Below, in pieces: positions 52,960 through 62,099 of a stretch of DNA of 64,000 nt. Below the pieces are notes generated by a model. The model made no database searches. It was not told where the DNA came from and worked only from the letters and a program-made list of their open reading frames with translations. This DNA is from UBA1181 sp963631545 (lineage in GTDB: Bacteria; Bacteroidota; Bacteroidia; Bacteroidales; Paludibacteraceae): NCBI GenBank assembly GCA_963631545.1, contig CAVGRN010000004.1:16387-80386 (forward strand). The letters run 5' to 3'. Numbering within the stretch: position 1 is the stretch's first letter; the number at the start of each line of letters is the position of its first letter. Position numbers and translations under genes: made by a program.

Positions 52960-55788
52960 CTATTTCTTAATCACTTTCGCAGAGAAAGGCACTCCATCGC
53001 ACCATACGGTTACAATGTAGATGCCTGCGTTGCACTTACTCAGGTTCACATAACTCTCGCCAGCGGCAAACGCCTCGCTGAGGATTGTCTGTCCAAACAC
53101 ATTGCCGACAGTAATTATCGCATCGTCGGCAATGCGCACATTAAAACCCTCGCCGAAAGTCGTCGGATAAATTGAAACAGTGTTCGAAGCGTTTGTCTCC
53201 TCAACACCAGACATTACATAGTCGCTCCAAGCAACCATATCCTCCAACGTGATGATACGCTCATCTTCCATCACTTTCTTCCATTGGGTAGTCTCGGTTT
53301 GGTCGGCGAAGTTTCCACTCCATGATTGATACCAAGGCATCCACCAGCTCCAAGTTGCATCATTGTCATAGCAGTCATCCACATCAGGCACTGGTCCGTT
53401 CTCTGAAAGGGCAATCAATTTGTTGTTAGAAGTCAACTTCTTCAAATTGTTGAATGCCACATAGTTGCTCTGGTAGTCCTTCGCATTGTTGTAGATATCG
53501 ATAGAAACAACATCGTAGTATTCTGCACCTGGATTCCAATCTGAATCGGTAGCATACTCAGGATTCCAAACCCAAACGAGGTTCTTCACACCTTTGACAT
53601 TGACCATCTCATTGTAAACCAATTGGTAGAGTTTAACGTAGTTTGCACCACCTTGTGTACCCCACCAGAACCAAGCACCGCTTGCCTCGTGCAAAGGACG
53701 GAAAATAGCTGCGATACCCTCTTCTTGCAACTCCAAGAAATAGTCTGCCACCTTGTCGATGTCGGCAATCATATTCTTGTAGTAAGTAGAAGTAGTGTTC
53801 CAAGTTCCGTCAGCATTCATTGCGTCAGTGAAGTTGAAATCGGTTTGGTTGTTCGCATCATCATTTTTTACATAGAAACCATCTGTTGTGTAAGATGGTG
53901 AACGCCAGTGCCAAGTGAAGGCAGGGATTCCACCCTTCTTCCACAAACTTTTCGCCAAAGAGATAGCCACCTTTGTGTAGTTGAGATACCAACTATCGCT
54001 TGAAGATTTACCAGTTGCGTTCATAAAGTCGAAACCTACCAATGCAGGATATTTTCCACTTCTTGTGTAAACAGCCTGAACATCCTCGTGTGCAGTAATC
54101 TCTGAAGCGGTTGATGCGCCGTCCATGCTTCCAGTCATGAAACCAGAGATGGTTTTCTTACCCCAATTTGTAACGAGGAAGTTGTACAATTTCTGAGCAG
54201 ATTCAGTTGAATTAGGTGTTACCAACGAAGCAGATGGTGTTACAGGAGCGTCAGCCTCTGTGTCGAGTTCCAAACGCACATAGTCAACTACGAACCATGT
54301 CCAAGATGGTTTAATACTTACTGTTACCTCGCCAGCAGACATACGGTATGAACCGCCATCATACTCTACTGTTTCAGAAGATTCAGCATTCGAGATAGTT
54401 GCAGAAGCAGATCCTACGACAACATTATATTGTTTTCCTCCGTAAATGCCTAAATCTCCAACAAGCACCTTGTATGTTCCTGCTGCTGGCACATTGAATG
54501 TGAAGTTGATGTATCCGCTATTATCTTTAATGCTTATACCTTTTCCTCCAGACAAAGCGTCATTGGTTACAACAACACCGCTATAATCGGCGCACTCAGC
54601 CTCTTTGCGAAGGTCTGTTTGTGCATCGCAAGGGTCTGTTACCTTCTCCTCAACGTATGTACCCCAATCTGCCATCTCATCCAAAGTGATGACATTCTCA
54701 GAAGCCATGTTGGTCTTCCAAACATCAGCAGAAGTTTTTTGATACATAGATGACCAAGACTGATCCCAAGGCATCCAGTAACTCCACATCGCACCATCAT
54801 TCTGCATATTGGTGATGTCTGGAATATAGTCTGTCTCAGACAAAGTGATCATCTTGTTCGTACCCATCAATTCTACGATTTTTTTGTAATAATCTGATGC
54901 GGAAGTATTTGAACCTCTGTTGTAAACATCGACACCGATGATGTCAACGTATGCGTCGCCTGGATACCAATCGGCCGTCAAGGTTGCAGGAGATGTCCAA
55001 TCATTAGTTTGTTGGCACAACTCTTTGCTTCTCTCAATGTTCCAAACCCAAATACAGTTTTTCACACCTTTCACGTTGACCATCTCATTGTAAACGAGTT
55101 TCCAGAGGGCAATGTACTGCTCAGCAGTACAAGTGGCACTCCACCAGAACCAACGTCCTGCAGCCTCGTGCAATGGTCTCCAAAGCACTGCCACACCGCT
55201 CTTCTGCAATTTGAGGAGTTGATCAGCGACATGGTCGATATCCGTGATCATGTATTTATACTCGTCTGATGAGGTGTTCCACTCTGTATTACTTGGCTCA
55301 GTAAACGCCTTTGTGAAATCCCAATATCCTTTAGAGACGATAGTGTCGCTATAACCCTCAACCGAATGACTTGGGTCGCGCCAGTGCCAGCAGAATGATG
55401 GGATACCACCCTTCTTCCAAGTCTCTTTTGCCATTGTAATGACGTTGTTGCTGAAGGTTGAGAACCAACCATCATTCTGAGATTTTCCTGTCGTCATCAA
55501 AAAGTCGAAACCGACCATTGCAGGATATTTTCCACCATCATTTTGGTAGAGGTAAGCCAAATCTGGCTGATCTGCCAACGTGGTTGCAGAACTGTTATCG
55601 CCAGTCATTGCTCCAGAAATGGTCTTTGTGCCATAGTTGGAGAGCAAGAAACTGTACAACTTTTGCGCAGCATCAGTAGCACCCGACGTACACGGAGCGG
55701 TAGCCACTGCAGCAAACGATGTGCCGAATCCGAAGCAGAGAAGCATCAGTGCCACACACAATCTTTTAATGTGAAAAGTCTTTTTCAT
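52960..55788 (-). CDS. Secreted double GH26 beta-mannanase with type A T9SS domain
   Basis: 942 residues. Signal peptide (LCVALMLLCFGFGTSFA). Two GH26 catalytic domains, about residues 35-390 and 530-855: each has the acid/base glutamate in RPLHEA(A/S)GxWFWW (near 207 and 700) and a nucleophile glutamate in ITLSETDYIPD (near 317) or IALSENGPVPD (near 793). Between them, about 400-510, is a beta-sandwich carbohydrate-binding-like module (EAECADYSGVVV ... WFVVDYVRLE, resembling CBM35/CBM6). The last ~75 residues (SIYPTTFGEGFNVRI ... GIYIVTVWCDGV) form a type A T9SS sorting domain. So it is exported to the cell surface to cleave mannan-type polysaccharide. It stands alone: no SusC/SusD or other glycan genes adjoin. 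Confidence 0.93.
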   Translation of the reverse strand: MKKTFHIKRLCVALMLLCFGFGTSFAAVATAPCTSGATDAAQKLYSFLLSNYGTKTISGAMTGDNSSATTLADQPDLAYLYQNDGGKYPAMVGFDFLMTTGKSQNDGWFSTFSNNVITMAKETWKKGGIPSFCWHWRDPSHSVEGYSDTIVSKGYWDFTKAFTEPSNTEWNTSSDEYKYMITDIDHVADQLLKLQKSGVAVLWRPLHEAAGRWFWWSATCTAEQYIALWKLVYNEMVNVKGVKNCIWVWNIERSKELCQQTNDWTSPATLTADWYPGDAYVDIIGVDVYNRGSNTSASDYYKKIVELMGTNKMITLSETDYIPDITNMQNDGAMWSYWMPWDQSWSSMYQKTSADVWKTNMASENVITLDEMADWGTYVEEKVTDPCDAQTDLRKEAECADYSGVVVTNDALSGGKGISIKDNSGYINFTFNVPAAGTYKVLVGDLGIYGGKQYNVVVGSASATISNAESSETVEYDGGSYRMSAGEVTVSIKPSWTWFVVDYVRLELDTEADAPVTPSASLVTPNSTESAQKLYNFLVTNWGKKTISGFMTGSMDGASTASEITAHEDVQAVYTRSGKYPALVGFDFMNATGKSSSDSWYLNYTKVAISLAKSLWKKGGIPAFTWHWRSPSYTTDGFYVKNDDANNQTDFNFTDAMNADGTWNTTSTYYKNMIADIDKVADYFLELQEEGIAAIFRPLHEASGAWFWWGTQGGANYVKLYQLVYNEMVNVKGVKNLVWVWNPEYATDSDWNPGAEYYDVVSIDIYNNAKDYQSNYVAFNNLKKLTSNNKLIALSENGPVPDVDDCYDNDATWSWWMPWYQSWSGNFADQTETTQWKKVMEDERIITLEDMVAWSDYVMSGVEETNASNTVSIYPTTFGEGFNVRIADDAIITVGNVFGQTILSEAFAAGESYVNLSKCNAGIYIVTVWCDGVPFSAKVIKK

Positions 55789-55811
55789 GGGCTTTTTAAG
55801 ATTTTAATTTT

Positions 55812-55819
55812 CAAATATT
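55812..55819 (-). promoter_or_regulatory. Possible -7 promoter element of the mannanase gene
   Basis: On the minus strand AATATTTG, one base off TAnnTTTG, 23 bases before the start. It lies just past the fumarase terminator hairpin. Confidence 0.35.
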
Positions 55820-55827
55820 TATAATCG

Positions 55828-55862
55828 AAATTGGCGTAGTTCACAACGAACCACGCCAATTT
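55828..55862 (-). terminator. Hairpin after the fumarase gene
   Basis: A perfect 10-bp stem (AAATTGGCGT / ACGCCAATTT), with an inner GTTC/GAAC pairing, starts 8 bases past the stop. The downstream minus-strand sequence CGATTATAAATATTTG is only modestly T-rich. Confidence 0.65.
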
Positions 55863-55869
55863 CTTCAGA

Positions 55870-57519
55870 TTATTTCTTGCACAACACTGGTGTCCAAGGC
55901 TTCAACTGTTTGAAGAAGTCGTTACCCTTGTCGTCTACCAAGATGAATGCAGGGAAATCTTCCACTTGAATCTTCCAAACGGCTTCCATTCCTAACTCTG
56001 GGTATTCAACACACTCAATACTCTTAATACTGCTCTTTGAGAGAACGGCAGCCACACCACCAATCGTACCCAAATAGAATCCTCCGTGTTTCTGGCAAGC
56101 GTTGGTTACCACGTCCGAACGGTTTCCTTTGGCAATCATCACGAGAGATGCGCCGTTTGCTTGGAACTCGTCAACGTATGGATCCATACGGTTGGCAGTG
56201 GTTGGTCCCATAGATCCGCAAGGGTATCCTTCTGGGGTCTTTGCCGGACCAGCATAGAGTACAGGGTATTTCTTGAAGTACTCTGGCAAGCCTTCGCCTG
56301 CGTCCAAACGTGCCTTCAACTTAGCATGTGCAATATCACGAGCCACGATGATCGTACCCTTCAAATTGATACGAGTGCTGACTGGGTATTTAGACAACTC
56401 CTTGCGAACTGAGTCGATTCCTTTATCCAAGTCGATGACGATGCTGTTGCTGCCCTCGCCTGCCTTAGCGTATTCTGCAGGGATCAATTCTGATGGGTTA
56501 GAATCCATCTTCTCAATCCAGATACCGTCTTTGTTAATCTTAGCCTTGATGTTACGGTCTGCCGAACAACTTACACCCATACCGATAGGACAAGATGCGC
56601 CATGGCGAGGCAAACGGATCACGCGGATATCGTGTGCCAAAGCCTTTCCACCGAACTGTGCACCCAAACCGATCTTGTGAGCCTCTTCCAAGAGTTTGTT
56701 CTCCAAATCGATGTCGCGGAATGCACGACCCGTCTCATCACCCGTAGTTGGCAAATTGTCGTAATATTTGATAGAAGCCAATTTCACAGTGAGCAAGTTC
56801 TTCTCAGCTGATGTTCCACCGATAACGAATGCGATGTGGTATGGTGGGCAAGCGGCTGTACCCAAACTCTTCATCTTCTCAACCAAGAATGGAAGCAAAG
56901 TGCCTTCGTTTTGGATAGTAGCCTTGGTCATTGGATAGAAATAGGTCTTATTGGCAGATCCTCCACCCTTAGCCACCATAATGAAACGGTATTCATCGCC
57001 CTCAACAGCCTCAATGTCAATCTGCGCAGGGAGGTTGCACTTGGTGTTCACCTCGTCGTACATATTCAACGGAGCGTTCTGCGAGTAGCGGAGATTGTCG
57101 TTCGTAAAAGTGTTGAACACACCACGAGAGAGAGCCTCTTCATCCTCGAAGCCTGTCCACACCTGCTGACCTTTCTCTCCATGGATGATAGCAGTACCAG
57201 TATCTTGGCAGAATGGCAAAATACCCTTACAAGCCACCTCGGCATTGCGGAGGAACTGAAGTGCAACGTACTTGTCGTTCTCAGAAGCCTCTGGGTCTTT
57301 CAAGATGGCAGCCACCTGCTCGTTATGCGCACGACGGAGCATAAACTCAACATCGTGAAACGCTTGCTGTGCCAAAAGGGTGAGACCCTCCTTCTGAACT
57401 TTCAAGATAGGATGACCTTCAAAATCACCTACTGACACATAGTCTTTTGTCAACAAATAATACTCCGTGTCGTCCTTTCCACATTGGAACATCGGAGCAT
57501 ACTTAAATTCTACAGCCAT
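55870..57519 (-). CDS. Class I fumarate hydratase (iron-sulfur)
   Basis: Interconverts fumarate and malate in the TCA cycle or the reductive succinate route used by fermenting Bacteroidales. 549 residues fused as one chain. Likely cluster-cysteine motifs: ILPFCQDTGTAIIHGEKG near residue 104, GTAACPPYHIAFVIGG near 227, and a cysteine in GASCPIGMGVSCSADRN near 310-320; the C-terminal half (TKTPEGYPCGSMGPTTANRMD region) is the second domain. The iron-sulfur cluster makes it oxygen-sensitive. Single gene with its own terminator. Confidence 0.95.
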   Translation of the reverse strand: MAVEFKYAPMFQCGKDDTEYYLLTKDYVSVGDFEGHPILKVQKEGLTLLAQQAFHDVEFMLRRAHNEQVAAILKDPEASENDKYVALQFLRNAEVACKGILPFCQDTGTAIIHGEKGQQVWTGFEDEEALSRGVFNTFTNDNLRYSQNAPLNMYDEVNTKCNLPAQIDIEAVEGDEYRFIMVAKGGGSANKTYFYPMTKATIQNEGTLLPFLVEKMKSLGTAACPPYHIAFVIGGTSAEKNLLTVKLASIKYYDNLPTTGDETGRAFRDIDLENKLLEEAHKIGLGAQFGGKALAHDIRVIRLPRHGASCPIGMGVSCSADRNIKAKINKDGIWIEKMDSNPSELIPAEYAKAGEGSNSIVIDLDKGIDSVRKELSKYPVSTRINLKGTIIVARDIAHAKLKARLDAGEGLPEYFKKYPVLYAGPAKTPEGYPCGSMGPTTANRMDPYVDEFQANGASLVMIAKGNRSDVVTNACQKHGGFYLGTIGGVAAVLSKSSIKSIECVEYPELGMEAVWKIQVEDFPAFILVDDKGNDFFKQLKPWTPVLCKK

Positions 57520-57636
57520 AATTATATTTTATATCGTCTTAAAATTCGAGTCTATTTGGGGTCTAATTTATAAACATTTTTTTACAAATCGATGTGTATG
57601 GGCAGAAAAAGAATCGGCAAGTTGCGCAGACGCCCG

Positions 57637-58182
57637 TCAATCCTTGTCGTCTTCCTCTCCCCAAGTCTTGTATTTCTCGGACAAAACGCCCAACCACCGA
57701 CTGATATGCTGGATGGCGACAGTCGTTCCGTCCGACACCGGCTTTTTCTGCAAACGGAGCAGAAGAACGGCATAAAGCGCATGCAAGCCGAGTTGCACAT
57801 CGTGCATTTCGACACCTGCGCCCAATTTTTGCCGAAACTCAATGAGGAACGGCAAAATCTTGAAAAACATAGCGTTATACTGTATCTCTTTGGGGTCTTG
57901 CATCAGTTCGTTGTGCAACTCATTGATGTCGTCCACCGTATTAACAATGATTTGGAGATGCCCATCTTTTTCCTTGTGTTCGAGCCGCATCATTTCAATG
58001 AGGTTGTCATACCAAGCGCGGATCTCAGCTTTCACTTCCGCAGGTTGGTTGTATTGGTCGACAATGGTAGATTGTATCTTTTCAATATCCAAGCCATACG
58101 CACGGATTATATCCTCCACCTGCCACATATAGAGAACATACTCTGCGATGTTCTCCTCCTTCTTCTGCTTTGCTATCAACAT
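57637..58182 (-). CDS. DUF4924-like protein of unknown function
   Basis: 181 residues, no signal peptide or membrane segment, rich in amphipathic helices (KQKKEENIAEYVLYMWQVE, RAWYDNLIEMMRLEHKEKD, IVNTVDDINELHNELMQD, PFLIEFRQKLGAGVEMHDVQ). I recall this as the DUF4924 family, widely conserved in Bacteroidetes, with no established function. Last gene of an eight-gene leftward run, 45 bases after the WG-repeat gene, and 117 bases before fumarase. Confidence 0.8.
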   Translation of the reverse strand: MLIAKQKKEENIAEYVLYMWQVEDIIRAYGLDIEKIQSTIVDQYNQPAEVKAEIRAWYDNLIEMMRLEHKEKDGHLQIIVNTVDDINELHNELMQDPKEIQYNAMFFKILPFLIEFRQKLGAGVEMHDVQLGLHALYAVLLLRLQKKPVSDGTTVAIQHISRWLGVLSEKYKTWGEEDDKD

Positions 58183-58227
58183 TTCACACTTCGACTTTAA
58201 CGATTTTCCAAAAAGATGAATCTACGA

Positions 58228-58671
58228 CTACCGCTCTTTGATCTTTCCTTTTGAGGTGAAGATAAACGAATCTTGCGGCGACACGTACAGGTAGCACTCC
58301 TCCGCCTCGCTCCACCGCCGCTCATAGCGGCAAGGCTTGATGATGTGTCCATCTTTCGCGATGACACCCCACTGACCGCCCACCCAGACGGAGTCTTCCA
58401 CGCCATCAGTGGCAGAGGCTGCCTCAAGCACGGCGTTTTGCATAACGGCGCATTTCCTCTTCACAAAACGGTCGGCCGCGCAATAGTCTGCCGGCAGCAC
58501 CAACTGCGATTTCTTATTCTCAAAGCCCACCCTGCGCGTTGAAGTATCAACCACCCTCCGCAAACCGCACGAGTAGACATCCGCCACACCATTGATGCGA
58601 TACACCTCACGCTCTGCGCATACACCGCCCGTGAACATTATAGAGAGAATACACAGCACGAATCTACTCAT
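58228..58671 (-). CDS. Exported WG-repeat-like protein, unknown function
   Basis: 147 residues from the ATG at 58671, giving MSRFVLCILSIMFTGGVCAERE, a signal peptide; longer upstream frames lie inside the preceding gene. The start overlaps the end of the S4-domain gene by 8 bases, implying coupled translation. A single WG-type repeat is visible near the middle (QWGVIAKDGHIIKPCRYE). Function unknown; probably periplasmic. Confidence 0.72.
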   Translation of the reverse strand: MSRFVLCILSIMFTGGVCAEREVYRINGVADVYSCGLRRVVDTSTRRVGFENKKSQLVLPADYCAADRFVKRKCAVMQNAVLEAASATDGVEDSVWVGGQWGVIAKDGHIIKPCRYERRWSEAEECYLYVSPQDSFIFTSKGKIKER

Positions 58672-59101
58672 CGTCATCATCCGAAAAATCAAACATATCC
58701 TCTTCATCGCCAAAATCCATATAGGTATCCAAGTCACGGCGTTCCTTCTTGGTGGGACGCCCCGTGCCGCGGTCGCGCGTGCCGAACGCACTGAAACGGC
58801 TCATTTCCAACAATTCCATCTGCTCGGGAGGGGTTACGTTCTCCATAAAATCTTGCACGAGTTTCGCACCCATCCGATTTTCCGACAGGGCAAGCACCTT
58901 AAATGAGTAGACAATGGGCAAGCGTTTCACCTGCACCACATCCCCCACTTTCACGTTGCGCGAGGGTTTCACACCCACGCCATCCATCATCACCTTGCCC
59001 TTTTTGCAAGCGTCCGCCGCAAGCGAGCGTGTTTTGAAGAGCCGCACCGCCCACATCCACTTGTCAATTCGAACCTCGGTTACATTTTCATTTTTTCCCA
59101 T
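58664..59101 (-). CDS. hslR: S4-domain RNA-binding protein (HslR/Hsp15-like)
   Basis: 145 residues. The S4 domain (VRIDKWMWAVRLFKTRSLA, ACKKGKVMMDGVGVKPSRN, VKVGDVVQVKRL) is complete; the C-terminal tail is highly acidic (MDFGDEEDMFDFSDDDDE). HslR recycles 50S subunits blocked with peptidyl-tRNA in other bacteria. It lies 8 bases after mutL. Confidence 0.92.
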   Translation of the reverse strand: MGKNENVTEVRIDKWMWAVRLFKTRSLAADACKKGKVMMDGVGVKPSRNVKVGDVVQVKRLPIVYSFKVLALSENRMGAKLVQDFMENVTPPEQMELLEMSRFSAFGTRDRGTGRPTKKERRDLDTYMDFGDEEDMFDFSDDDDE

Positions 59102-59109
59102 GCGATGGT

Positions 59110-60975
59110 CTATTTCAGTTTCTTTTCTATCTCATCCTGTGTGAAGAGTGTCAGCACTTTATGTCCGTCTATCGTATAATCGGGCGACGGAAGCGAGAAC
59201 AACTGCGACACAAGCCGCATCATCTCCTCCTCTGTCAGTGTCTGACCGTATTTCACTGCGGTGGCTTCCGCTAATCGGAGTGCCAACTTCTCCGTCCTCG
59301 TTTCGGGACGCAAGCCCTCCGTCTTATGCATTTCGAGCAATCCGCGGAGGTAATTCTGGGCGTCAGACTCCTTACAATCTGATGGGATGCCATTAATGGC
59401 ATACGAGCCCTTTCCCATATTGGAAATGTCGAATCCAAGGAACGAAAGTTCCTCCGAAATCTCGTCCAACAGCATAGCTTCCGACTCCACCACATCCATC
59501 ATCACGGGAAACATCAGTCGCTGCGAAGCCGCCTTGCGCATCTCCATATTCTTGCTGTATCGCTCGAAAAGCACCTTCGCATGCGCACGGTGCTGGTCGA
59601 TGCAGACAATACCCGACTTCATCACCGTCAGGATATACCTCCCCTTAAATTGGAGATATTGAGTGGCCGGGGAATCCTCGTCCGATGCAGCAACACCTGA
59701 CTGGTTCTCCGTCGTGTCAGACAGACTGAAATTGAAAGAGAAAGGTTCGGACGGTTCGTCAGTTCTCTTCTCCGATTCGAAGCCGGCATAGAGGCTTTGC
59801 CAATCTTGCACACTTGCCTTGGGGCGATAGGACGAGCCTCCGCCACGCCCCGTCGCAAACGGGTTATAGGATGTATCAGGGCCAGAACTGAACGAGGTCT
59901 GACCCGTGTTTCTTTTTGTGTCGAAAAATCCGTTTTCAGTGAAAACATCCGCCGCACCATATTCAAAATCAAGCGTCGGCACCACGTTGAATTTTCCCAA
60001 CGCCTCTTTTACACCCGCCATCAAAATAGACCATATCGGCTGGTCATTCTCAAACTTGATTTCGGTTTTCGTGGGATGAATGTTCACATCAATCTTTGAC
60101 GGATCTACCTCAAAATAAAGGAAATAATCGGGCGAAGTGCCAACTGCCACCAACCGATCAAACGCCTGCAACACCGCCTTGTGGAAGTACGGATGCCGCA
60201 TATACCGCCCATTCACGAAGAAATACTGGCGTTCGTTCTGCTTCTTAGCCGACTCAGGTTTCCCGACGTAGCCGCCGATTTTCACCATCGTAGAGTCCAC
60301 CTCCACCGAGAGCAACTGGGCGTTGATAGATTTCCCAAAGACTGCCACAATACGCTCGCGCAACGAGCCGCGTTTCAGTTGGTATACTAACTTATCATTA
60401 TGATAAAGTTCGAACTCCGTCTGCGGATTGACAAGGACGATGCGGAAGAACTCCCGCTCAATGTGGGTGAACTCCGTGGTGTTGGATTTCAGAAATTTCC
60501 TGCGGGCAGGCACATTGTAGAAAAGGTTGCGCACTGCTATGTTCGTTCCCTTAGGGCAAGCCGTCGGGAGTTGGCTCTCCACGCTTCCTCCGTTGATGAC
60601 GACGCACGTTCCCATCTCGTCCTCATCGCGCCGCGTATTCAATTCCAATTGAGAAACGGAAGCGATGGAAGGCAGTGCCTCACCGCGGAAACCCATAGTG
60701 CGAAGCGAGAAGAGATCGTCTGCCGATGAGATTTTGGAGGTAGCGTGCCGTTCAAAGCAGAGCCGGGCGTCCGTGTCGCTCATTCCCTTGCCGTCATCAA
60801 TCACTTGAAGCAACGTGCGTCCGGCATCCTTGACAATGACCTTGACGCACGACGCACCCGCATCCATGGAGTTCTCCACCAACTCCTTCAATACCGACGC
60901 AGGCCGCTGAATCACCTCGCCGGCGGCAATCTGGTTGGCTACATTATCGGGCAATAAATGAATGACATCGCTCAT
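59110..60975 (-). CDS. mutL: DNA mismatch repair protein MutL
   Basis: 621 residues. N-terminal GHKL ATPase: AAGEVIQRPASVLKELVENS, DAGASCVKVIVKDAG, DDGKGM, RHATSKI and TMGFRGEALPSIASVS; linker from about 330; C-terminal dimerisation domain in the last ~180 residues. The endonuclease motif DQHA(x)2E(x)4E reads DQHRAHAKVLFE, so its first Glu is Ala and only the later Glu remains, and the CPHGRP motif is absent from the C-terminal end. This MutL therefore probably lacks the nicking activity found in many MutH-less bacteria (see findings). Middle of an eight-gene leftward run, 8 bases before hslR and 15 after a small membrane-protein gene. Confidence 0.95.
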   Translation of the reverse strand: MSDVIHLLPDNVANQIAAGEVIQRPASVLKELVENSMDAGASCVKVIVKDAGRTLLQVIDDGKGMSDTDARLCFERHATSKISSADDLFSLRTMGFRGEALPSIASVSQLELNTRRDEDEMGTCVVINGGSVESQLPTACPKGTNIAVRNLFYNVPARRKFLKSNTTEFTHIEREFFRIVLVNPQTEFELYHNDKLVYQLKRGSLRERIVAVFGKSINAQLLSVEVDSTMVKIGGYVGKPESAKKQNERQYFFVNGRYMRHPYFHKAVLQAFDRLVAVGTSPDYFLYFEVDPSKIDVNIHPTKTEIKFENDQPIWSILMAGVKEALGKFNVVPTLDFEYGAADVFTENGFFDTKRNTGQTSFSSGPDTSYNPFATGRGGGSSYRPKASVQDWQSLYAGFESEKRTDEPSEPFSFNFSLSDTTENQSGVAASDEDSPATQYLQFKGRYILTVMKSGIVCIDQHRAHAKVLFERYSKNMEMRKAASQRLMFPVMMDVVESEAMLLDEISEELSFLGFDISNMGKGSYAINGIPSDCKESDAQNYLRGLLEMHKTEGLRPETRTEKLALRLAEATAVKYGQTLTEEEMMRLVSQLFSLPSPDYTIDGHKVLTLFTQDEIEKKLK

Positions 60976-60990
60976 CTCTCCCTCCTCTCG

Positions 60991-61266
60991 TTACTTCATA
61001 TACCACATCAACAAGGCAGCCACCACGACGATGAGCAACATCAGGCGGATGTTGCGCGACTGGGCGTCCGACTTGTTGTTTTTACGTTGTTCCGAAAGGA
61101 AGCCCTTACGCACAATGCGCTGCGGCTTTCCCTCTTTTTCGTTGGCAATCTCCTCGCGCACGCGCTGCAAGCGTTTCTCCTGCTCCTCCTTGGCTGGATC
61201 GTAGTAGATATACTCGTGGTGGAACTGGCGCACCTTTGGGGCTTTGAAAAAATTGAATATTGCCAT
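60991..61266 (-). CDS. Small tail-anchored membrane protein, unknown function
   Basis: 91 residues: a charged N-terminal part (MAIFNFFKAPKVRQFHHEYI and KEEQEKRLQRVREEIANEKEG) and one C-terminal membrane helix (NIRLMLLIVVVAALLMWYMK). The N-terminal MAIFNFFKxPKxRxFxHxY pattern is recalled from other Bacteroidales but has no assigned role. Between mlaF (44 bases) and mutL (15 bases). Confidence 0.78.
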   Translation of the reverse strand: MAIFNFFKAPKVRQFHHEYIYYDPAKEEQEKRLQRVREEIANEKEGKPQRIVRKGFLSEQRKNNKSDAQSRNIRLMLLIVVVAALLMWYMK

Positions 61267-61310
61267 ATCTCAGATGTATTATAATAAGGAGAGTGGTTGC
61301 AATGCAAGCC

Positions 61311-62099
61311 TCACCCTTTCTTCTCCTTTTTCATTTCGGGGAACATAAAATGGGCCTTCTTCACCTGTTGGAAAAGGTCGGATGCAAAGATGAACTTCTC
61401 GAGTTGCTCACAACCCGTGTTGAAGATTTCGTCCTTCGTGCCTTGCCAGGCTTTTTCTCCCTTGTAGATGAAAGCGATGTTCTCTCCGATCTCCATCACC
61501 GAGTTCATATCGTGGGTGTTTACCACAGTGGTGATGTTGAACTCGTGGGTGATGTCTTGTATCAACTGGTCGATGAGCAACGATGTCTTCGGGTCGAGGC
61601 CGGAATTCGGTTCGTCGCAGAAGAGATACTTCGGGTTCAGCACGATGGCGCGCGCGATGGCTGCTCTCTTCTGCATACCGCCGCTGATTTCGGATGGGAA
61701 GAGATCCAAGGCGTGCGACAATTCTACACGTTGGAGGCAGAACTTCGCACGCTCCAACATCTCGTCCTTAGTCATATTGGAGAACATTTCCAACGGGAAA
61801 AGCACGTTTTGCAGCACCGTCATCGAGTCGAACAAAGCCGCTCCTTGAAATAACATACCTATCTCACGGCGCAGCATATTTATCTCTTTGCGGTGCATTG
61901 ACGTGATGTTTCGCCCGTCATAAAGAATCTCGCCGGAGTCTATTCTGTGGATGCCCACGACACTCTTCATCAGCACGGTTTTACCCGAACCGCTCTGACC
62001 GATAATCAGGTTGGTCTTCCCCGTTTCGAACGTGGTGGTGATGTCTTTCAGCACCTGCTTTCCGTCGAACGATTTCACCGCATTTTTCACCTCAATCAT
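61311..62099 (-). CDS. mlaF: ABC transporter ATPase, MlaF-type
   Basis: ATP-binding subunit of an Mla-type phospholipid transporter that maintains outer-membrane lipid asymmetry. 262 residues: Walker A IIGQSGSGKTVLMKSV, the Q-loop MLFQGAALFDS, signature SGGMQKRAAIARAI, Walker B YLFCDEPNSGLDP, and the H-loop VVNTHDMNS. It overlaps the mlaE stop by 4 bases. The substrate-binding MCE protein (MlaD) gene is not adjacent. Confidence 0.94.
   Translation of the reverse strand: MIEVKNAVKSFDGKQVLKDITTTFETGKTNLIIGQSGSGKTVLMKSVVGIHRIDSGEILYDGRNITSMHRKEINMLRREIGMLFQGAALFDSMTVLQNVLFPLEMFSNMTKDEMLERAKFCLQRVELSHALDLFPSEISGGMQKRAAIARAIVLNPKYLFCDEPNSGLDPKTSLLIDQLIQDITHEFNITTVVNTHDMNSVMEIGENIAFIYKGEKAWQGTKDEIFNTGCEQLEKFIFASDLFQQVKKAHFMFPEMKKEKKG

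Noticed and set aside
58672..58791. Forty-residue N-terminal extension of the WG-repeat protein
   Set aside because: It lies fully within the S4-domain gene and would put an Arg-rich stretch before a clean signal peptide.
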